DNA of 64,000 nucleotides from Amaurobius ferox. Lineage: Eukaryota; Arthropoda; Arachnida; Araneae; Amaurobiidae. The position numbers and the translations under genes are program-made. The notes below the pieces were generated by a model, which was not told the origin of the DNA, did no database searches, and was given only the letters and a program-made list of their open reading frames with translations. The stretch is taken from NCBI GenBank assembly GCA_951213105.1, contig OX578142.1:119082854-119146853 (forward strand). The letters are read 5' to 3'. The first letter of the stretch is position 1. Every line of letters starts with the position of its first letter. This document shows positions 59,081 to 64,000 of the stretch, piece after piece.

Positions 59081-59117
59081 GGATTTATATTTATAAAAAT
59101 GTTTACTAATAAATGGA
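59081..59117 (+). promoter_or_regulatory. Duplicated promoter block, copy 2
   Basis: Identical to 58797-58833 over 37 bp, again ending on a start codon in TAATAAATGGA. Confidence 0.65.
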
Positions 59118-59271
59118 AGAGTTCAATAGACTGAGAGGTTATCCCAAAACGTTTAAATTATATGATTTAAATCCTGGGAAATATGATCTGATATCATTGA
59201 GAAAAATTAATACTAAATATGGAGATTCAGTAATCGTAATGTTAGATGTGGAGGATGAAGAAAAAGATTGA
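59113..59271 (+). CDS. Very small Maverick protein (52 aa)
   Basis: Intact frame from ATG 59113 (TAATAAATG) to TGA 59269. Its sequence (FKLYDLNPGKYDLISLRKIN then TKYGDSVIVMLD) has the strand-turn-strand look of an OB-fold-type nucleic-acid-binding motif, which is only a resemblance. Last coding gene before the Helitron-like insertions. Confidence 0.55.
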   Translation: MEEFNRLRGYPKTFKLYDLNPGKYDLISLRKINTKYGDSVIVMLDVEDEEKD

Positions 59272-59301
59272 TTTTGATTTGATTTGATTTTTCTTATAGC
59301 A

Positions 59302-59972
59302 TTTTTGACTGGATAATATCAGTTACGGTCTTCAGGTTTAAAAATTATTATTATTGATATTTTCGGAGATTATTGATTCAGAGATTATTGATATTTTCAA
59401 GGTATTATGCAATTATTTTATTATGACAAAAATTGTTTAAACTCATATATTATATGTTGTACGAGTAATCTTCTACAAATACACGCGTATATATTTTAAT
59501 CTACGAGAATATAAGTAGTACAGGTATATTGACATATGTTTTGATATATATTGGCATATATTGGAATCAATTACGACCTTCTGGTATAAAGAGTACGGAT
59601 ATTATTGACATTTTCAATATATTACGTCATCTCTTTAATTTTGGCAAATATTTTTGAGAATTATATTGTAATACGGGTAATCTTCTACTAACACATTGGC
59701 ATATTTTCTTATCTGCGACAGTATAATTAGTACGGGGTTGCATATATTGATTCAATTCCTTTTTTTCTTCTGTAAATTTGCTTACAAAAGGGGCCAGGAT
59801 GTTTTAATCTTCAGATCTGCCCGTGAAGATAATTTTGCAAAGTGAGAACATATATTTTTAAACTTCTCTTTAGGAGCAATAAATTTAATATTTTAACAGA
59901 ATTTGCACATGATTGCGAACTATAAGTTTCTTTATATTATATACTCCGTACGAAGAACGGGTATGCTGTTAG
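59302..59972 (+). mobile_element. Helitron-like repeat, copy 1 (truncated)
   Basis: Homologous to 60988-61864, starting at GACTGGATAATATCA and ending at a short hairpin (CCGT loop ACGG) followed by GTATGCTGTTAG. The terminal tetranucleotide is TTAG instead of CTAG. It lacks an internal segment of the second copy and has no recognisable 5' end. No Rep/helicase coding sequence. Confidence 0.5.
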
Positions 59973-60379
59973 TGGTTAATAAATTTTAACATTTTATGGG
60001 GATATATCATGTTGCTCGGCATCGCAATTAAATGAAATGTGTTTGTTAATGTTTTTATTATTTTTTTCGATTTGAATAATAAATAAATGGATAAATGGAT
60101 ATGAAAGTATATCTTATGAATGGACTGCTTGATTTTTCTTTTAATTATATTAATTGCTGACTGCGTACATTAATTTCATTTATTTTGGCAAAGAGTTTTC
60201 AAACTTATATCGTATTTAGCTACTAAACTTATATATTGTGTTTAGCCAATAAATTCATTTAGCCGATTGTTGAAACAGAAAAAGAGTAGAGCGGGTATAT
60301 CTTCTAATACAATTGTAGTGTTTTCTTTTAGTATATTGAAACGGGATAAGGATGTTTCATTCGGATCTGTAAATTGAGA
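59973..60379. other. AT-rich segment between Helitron-like copies
   Basis: No gene recognised. A 78-codon minus-strand frame spanning 60242-60478 enters the repeat and is not credible. Confidence 0.35.
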
Positions 60380-61864
60380 GCCACGAATTTGGCGGGATAT
60401 CGCTAATTTGAAAACTTTTATTAAACTTTGCCAGATTGACGGAAAAGTCGCCAAATTGATAAAAACGACGCATATCAATGAAATGTGTTTTGATTTGTTA
60501 GAAGAGAGTACTGAAATGATGTTTGGTTAGCATTTATCTGTCAGACCAACCATCCTACTTAGTAATACATTTAACGAATTTTTAAAATGTCACCAAACTG
60601 ATAAAAATCTTTTCAAATCTGTAAAAATATCTTGAAATTGATAAAATTCCGCTAAATAAATGAAATTAATTTTGTTTTGTTAGGGGATAGTATTGTCATG
60701 ATAGTATTGTCAATTTGTCCCCAAGTGGGACTGTCAGTTCTACAGTCCCACTTGGCGATAAATTTGGCGATTTTTTAAAATGTCGCTAATTTGGCGAAAA
60801 TGTCGCCAAATGTTCCATAGAAATATAATTATTTAGACGATATCTTTTCTACCAATTTATTTGAAGCAAATGATATCATGTCGCTTAGCAACGGATTTAA
60901 ATCCAATGTGTTTATGCGGCAGACGATTTTTATTAAATCCTTTCCGATTTGATTAATGAAGATATGTATATAAAATAAATTTCATTGCCATTTCATTTTG
61001 GACTGGATAATATCAATTACACTCTTTAGGTTTAAACAGGATTATTATTGATATTTTCCGGAATTATTGATTCAGTGATTATTGTTATTTTTAAGTTATT
61101 ACGTTGTTTTATTGCGGCAAAAATTGCTGACACTCGCATATTTTACGTCGTACCAGTAATCTTCTAGGAATGCACGGATATATCTTCTAACCTACGAGAA
61201 TATAAGTAGTACAGGTATATTGCCATATATTTTGACATATATTGGCATATAAATTGGAATCAAGTACAGCCTTCTGGTATGAAGATTAAGGGGATAAGTG
61301 CTATTTTCAATTTATTACGTAGTCTGTTGTATTTTGCCAAAAACATTTGAGACTCATATTGCAATATGGGTAATCTTCTACTAATAATCGGACATTATAA
61401 GTAGTACGTGTATATCTTCCCATATAATTTTAGTATTTTCATTTTGACATATATTGGAATAAATGACTGTCTTCAGATTTAAAGATTACGGGTTTATTTG
61501 TATTTTCAATTTATACATGCAATCTACTAACACAGGTTATATTTTCTAATATTCGCGTATATAATTAGTACGGGTCACATACAATTTTAACGCTTTTATT
61601 TTGCATATATTGATTCAATTCCATTTTTTTTATATTTGCTTACATAAGGTGTCCAGGATGTTTTATTCTTCAGATATGTCCATGAAGATAATTTTATATA
61701 GCGAGAACAGAGATTCTTAATCTTCTTTTTAGGAGTATTATATTAAATATTTTAACAGAATATTTTGATTAAAAGTGTCATTTAGCATAAGAATTTGCGC
61801 ATGATTGTGAATTTCAAGTTTATTTATATTATATACTCCGTACGAAGAACGGGTATGCTGCTAG
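60380..61864 (+). mobile_element. Helitron-like repeat, copy 2
   Basis: The 3' end has the Helitron signature: hairpin CCGTACGAAGAACGG at 61838-61852, then GTATGCTG and CTAG (61861-61864) followed by T. Upstream parts contain the GTCGCCAAATTGATAAAAA phrases shared with 12.6-13.4 kb and a perfect 14-bp-arm hairpin at 60721-60755. The 5' boundary is not determined; no transposase. Non-autonomous element, class probable rather than proven. Confidence 0.5.
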
Positions 61865-62130
61865 TCAATATATAAAATCAATAAAGGAAGATATATATTT
61901 AATTATTTGGGTATGATTGATGATAAATACGAATATGAATTAGAGAAAGCTTAATCATTTTTAAAGATCTTAGGTGGAGGTAATGTTTCCCCACCTGAAA
62001 ATTTATTATTATATATATAGTATATTATAGTATATTATTATATAATTTATAATATTATATTCTTCTTTATATTTATCATTTTCTGAGACGATCTTATTTT
62101 GGGATCGCGTTATCTGAACTTGCCTCTTTT
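61865..62130 (+). other. Maverick remnant after the Helitron-like insert
   Basis: Includes a short coding-like piece (MIDDKYEYELEKA then TAA, from about 61913) and a GGTGGAGGTAATG phrase; possibly the tail of a lost Maverick gene. Then AT-rich sequence up to the right terminal repeat. Confidence 0.35.
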
Positions 62131-62669
62131 ATAATTTTGACATATTTTTATAATTCTTTTTAATTTTATAAAAAAGGGGGGTCTCAACCCCACCCTTTAA
62201 AAACAGAGGGCTTCCATTCATTTGGAGGTCCTCTTTTTTCACGCATTTATTTTATATAATTCACAGTGAAATCATACTTTTAATATGTATAAGTCCAGCT
62301 TTTTAACTAAAAAAGTTCAGTAATTCATTGTTAAAAGGTATATATACACATTTTTAATATATTAGAGGACTTCCATTCATTTGGAGGTCCTCTTTTTTCA
62401 AGCATTTATTTTAAATAATTCACTGTGAAATCATACTTTTAGTGTGTACAAGTCTAGCTTTTTAACTGAAAAAGTTCAGTAATTCACTGTTTAAATTTGG
62501 TCTAAATGTAAAAAAGGTATATATACATCTTTTTTAGCTATGAAATCATGTTTTTATTATTAAAATGGATCGAGACCCTTTTTTATAAAAAAAGGATAAA
62601 ATAATCTATAAAATCATGTTTTTAGTGCAAAAAGAATATGCGCGCTCATACGTGTGTATAGACACTACT
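62131..62669. repeat. Right terminal inverted repeat of the Maverick
   Basis: Inverted match to 33175-33290 (GGTCTCAACCCCACCCTTTA here). It contains two tandem units with 159-bp period (CTTCCATTCATTTGGAGGTC at 62211 and 62370). The outermost bases read inward AGTAGTGTCTATACAC; only the first eight are shared with the left end, and the 74-bp palindrome is absent. Confidence 0.85.
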
Positions 62670-62675
62670 CACAAG
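62670..62675. repeat. Maverick target-site duplication (right)
   Basis: CACAAG, identical to 32545-32550. Confidence 0.97.
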
Positions 62676-63968
62676 TGTGCCAGACTGCTATATCATCTGC
62701 ATAGCATGCAATACTGGTATTTCCGTCTATGTGCTGATGGATGTTGTTAACGTATATAAGGAACAGCAGGGGGCTGAGTACCAAGCCCTGAGGGACTCCT
62801 GCCCATGCTCTTCTGTTTTTGGAGTAGGCCCTTTTATATCTTAATCTGAACTTTCTATCTTTCAAAAAATCTACTATCCATATTAGGGCATTACCCCTTG
62901 TTACCATGCCTATATGCTATTCCAATTAGTTTTTGTCTCCAAACAGTGTCGAAAGCGGATGTCATATCCAGGAAGACAGCAATAGTCTTTCTTGTAGGTC
63001 TTTCTTGTAATCCATCTATGACCGATTGACATAGATAGAAAAGCTGGTCTTCTGTGGCATGTTGTTTCCTGTATGCTGTTTGGTAGAAATTTACTTTTTT
63101 GGTTTTTATAAGTTCACCCATGATTCTAGAGAGTATGATGCGTTCCATAATTTTACAGAGAATACTAGTGAGAGCTATAGGTCTGTAATGTTTACACTCG
63201 GTGGCCAATTTCTCAGGCTTAAATATGGGGACTATGATCTAAGTTTTCTATGCCTTGGGAAGTTTTCCAGTTTACCATGTTGTGTTTATTATTTCCAGTA
63301 AGCATTCAGTAGCGATTATTCCCAGATGTTTAACCATCTCTACAAAAACAGGATCACTACCTGGAGATTTCCTTATGTCAGTATTCTTAATCGCTGTCTT
63401 AAGTTATTGGCCTGCGAAAATATATCGTCATATTTATAGACTCTTGCCTCTAAGAGTAGTCTTCTAACAGATCTGTTTATAATTTTGCCTTCCTTTTGAA
63501 AACACAATTTACTAATGTTTGAGTTATGTGTTGCCAACATATTTGCTGCCGCCTTGTCTGTATCTGCATCAGAACCGGAAGAGCTGATATTTGAATTCTG
63601 GATTGTTGGACTGGAGAAACATTTGTTTAGGGCTCCTACGACCTTCCAATGTTTTGCATCTTTTCTTGGGTCTAAAGTGTTACAAAATTCCGCCCATTGT
63701 AAACACTTGCCTTTTGCAATTTCTTCTTCAACCTTTCTCGTAGCCTCGGAAAGTTTGTTTCTGTTCAAACTTGTGTTATCCGTCTTTAATTGTTCATTTA
63801 GTTTGTCCCTTTCCTTAATCAAGGTATCAATATTGAGAGCTTTCCAGTATGCGACACATTGTTTTTTCCGTTTACCTCTAGGGATAAATCTCTTGGTAGC
63901 GGTTGTGATGTTTTTCGAAACATTCGTTGTTTTTGTCTCGAGGCCTTCAGTTCGAGACTCTTCCTTAC
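62670..63968 (-). pseudogene. I-clade-like LINE, 5' part: linker and RT
   Basis: Minus strand. From the right: the endonuclease-RT linker with the typical RFIPRGKRKKQCVAYWK and the frame 63822-63373; RT blocks KHYRPIALTSILCKIMERII and LDMTSAFDTVWR (motif A) in 63208-62891; and AGVPQGLVLSPLLFLIYVN (motif B) with SIACYADDIAVW (YADD, motif C) in 62907-62665. Frameshifts occur near 63370, 63210 and 62900. The frame is cut by the Maverick after HTC and resumes at 32550. The probable 5' truncation point is 63968; no endonuclease domain is in the window. Confidence 0.9.
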
Positions 63969-63981
63969 TGAAAGCTTGATG
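63969..63981. repeat. Probable LINE target-site duplication (right)
   Basis: TGAAAGCTTGATG, identical to 30899-30911. If real, the LINE is 5'-truncated here and about 2.9 kb long without the Maverick. The open frame continues through it to the window edge, which leaves some doubt. Confidence 0.6.
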
Positions 63982-64000
63982 TAATTGGTAAATGGATTGC

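Larger units (their letters stand above)
32551..62669. mobile_element. Maverick/Polinton (adintovirus-like), decayed
   Basis: Gross length is 30,119 bp, or about 18.8 kb after subtracting the LTR retrotransposon, and less again without the Helitron-like repeats; this is normal for the family. Both termini begin AGTAGTGT read inward, with CACAAG duplications outside. It carries PolB, chromodomain integrase, packaging ATPase, adenain-like protease, penton-like and major capsid proteins, which together define the group. Genes form two divergent blocks, minus strand up to about 53.2 kb and plus strand from 53.3 kb. Nearly every large gene has stops or frameshifts. It is flanked on both sides by one LINE. 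Confidence 0.97.

Noticed and set aside
61913..62010. A further Maverick gene after the Helitron-like insert
   Set aside because: Only a few dozen coding-like bases remain with stops in all frames; kept as a possible remnant, not called as a gene.

Overview
The window is AT-rich eukaryotic DNA made almost entirely of mobile elements. The element mix (I-clade LINE with RNase H, Tc1/mariner, Penelope-like RT, 5S-derived SINE, Ty3-type LTR element, Maverick/Polinton) fits an arthropod, plausibly a spider or other chelicerate; that assignment is inference. I found no convincing single-copy host gene, tRNA gene or CRISPR array.

Left part (1-30.9 kb). A LINE 3' end (1.7-2.4 kb) is followed by at least seven copies of an uncharacterised AT-rich dispersed repeat of about 1.0-1.3 kb (5.3-9.8, 18.2-20.2, 21.8-22.9 and 28.3-30.3 kb; two copies are split by later insertions). 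There is a 301-bp GC-richer tandem duplication (10.75-11.3 kb), a hairpin-bearing repeat (12.6-13.4 kb), a 5S rRNA-derived SINE with a 15-bp target duplication (20.4-20.8 kb), a dead Tc1-like transposon (23.1-24.5 kb) and two inverted copies of a Penelope-like reverse transcriptase forming a 1.5-kb-arm inverted repeat (24.5-27.9 kb).

Right part (30.9-64 kb) is a three-level nest. A 5'-truncated I-clade-like LINE on the minus strand (30912-32550 plus 62670-63968) is split by a Maverick/Polinton (32551-62669). The Maverick has a perfect 6-bp target duplication (CACAAG), ends beginning AGTAGTGT, and a LINE reading frame that runs on across the empty site. Its PolB gene is in turn split by an 11,349-bp Ty3/gypsy-type LTR retrotransposon (37258-48606) with two 1,354-bp LTRs differing at about six positions, a 4-bp duplication (GTAT), and open gag and pol frames, so it is young. 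Helitron-like repeats (59.3-61.9 kb) and a tRNA-type SINE (33.84-34.2 kb) also sit inside the Maverick.

The Maverick carries a virus-like gene set in two divergent blocks. Minus strand: protein-primed PolB, two small proteins, chromodomain integrase, PLA2/zinc-ribbon protein, a small membrane protein and the packaging ATPase. Plus strand: coiled-coil protein, hydrophobic minor virion protein, adenain-like protease, penton-like protein, small basic protein, major capsid protein, a fiber-like protein, a W/Q/LSE repeat protein and small ORFs. Most genes are broken by stops or frameshifts and several have lost catalytic residues, so it is a fossil. The sequence TAAATG, often TAATAAATG, overlaps most of its start codons and resembles poxvirus-type late promoters. 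This motif, the fiber-like gene, the repeat-protein gene and the 74-bp palindrome at the left terminus are the most interesting signals.
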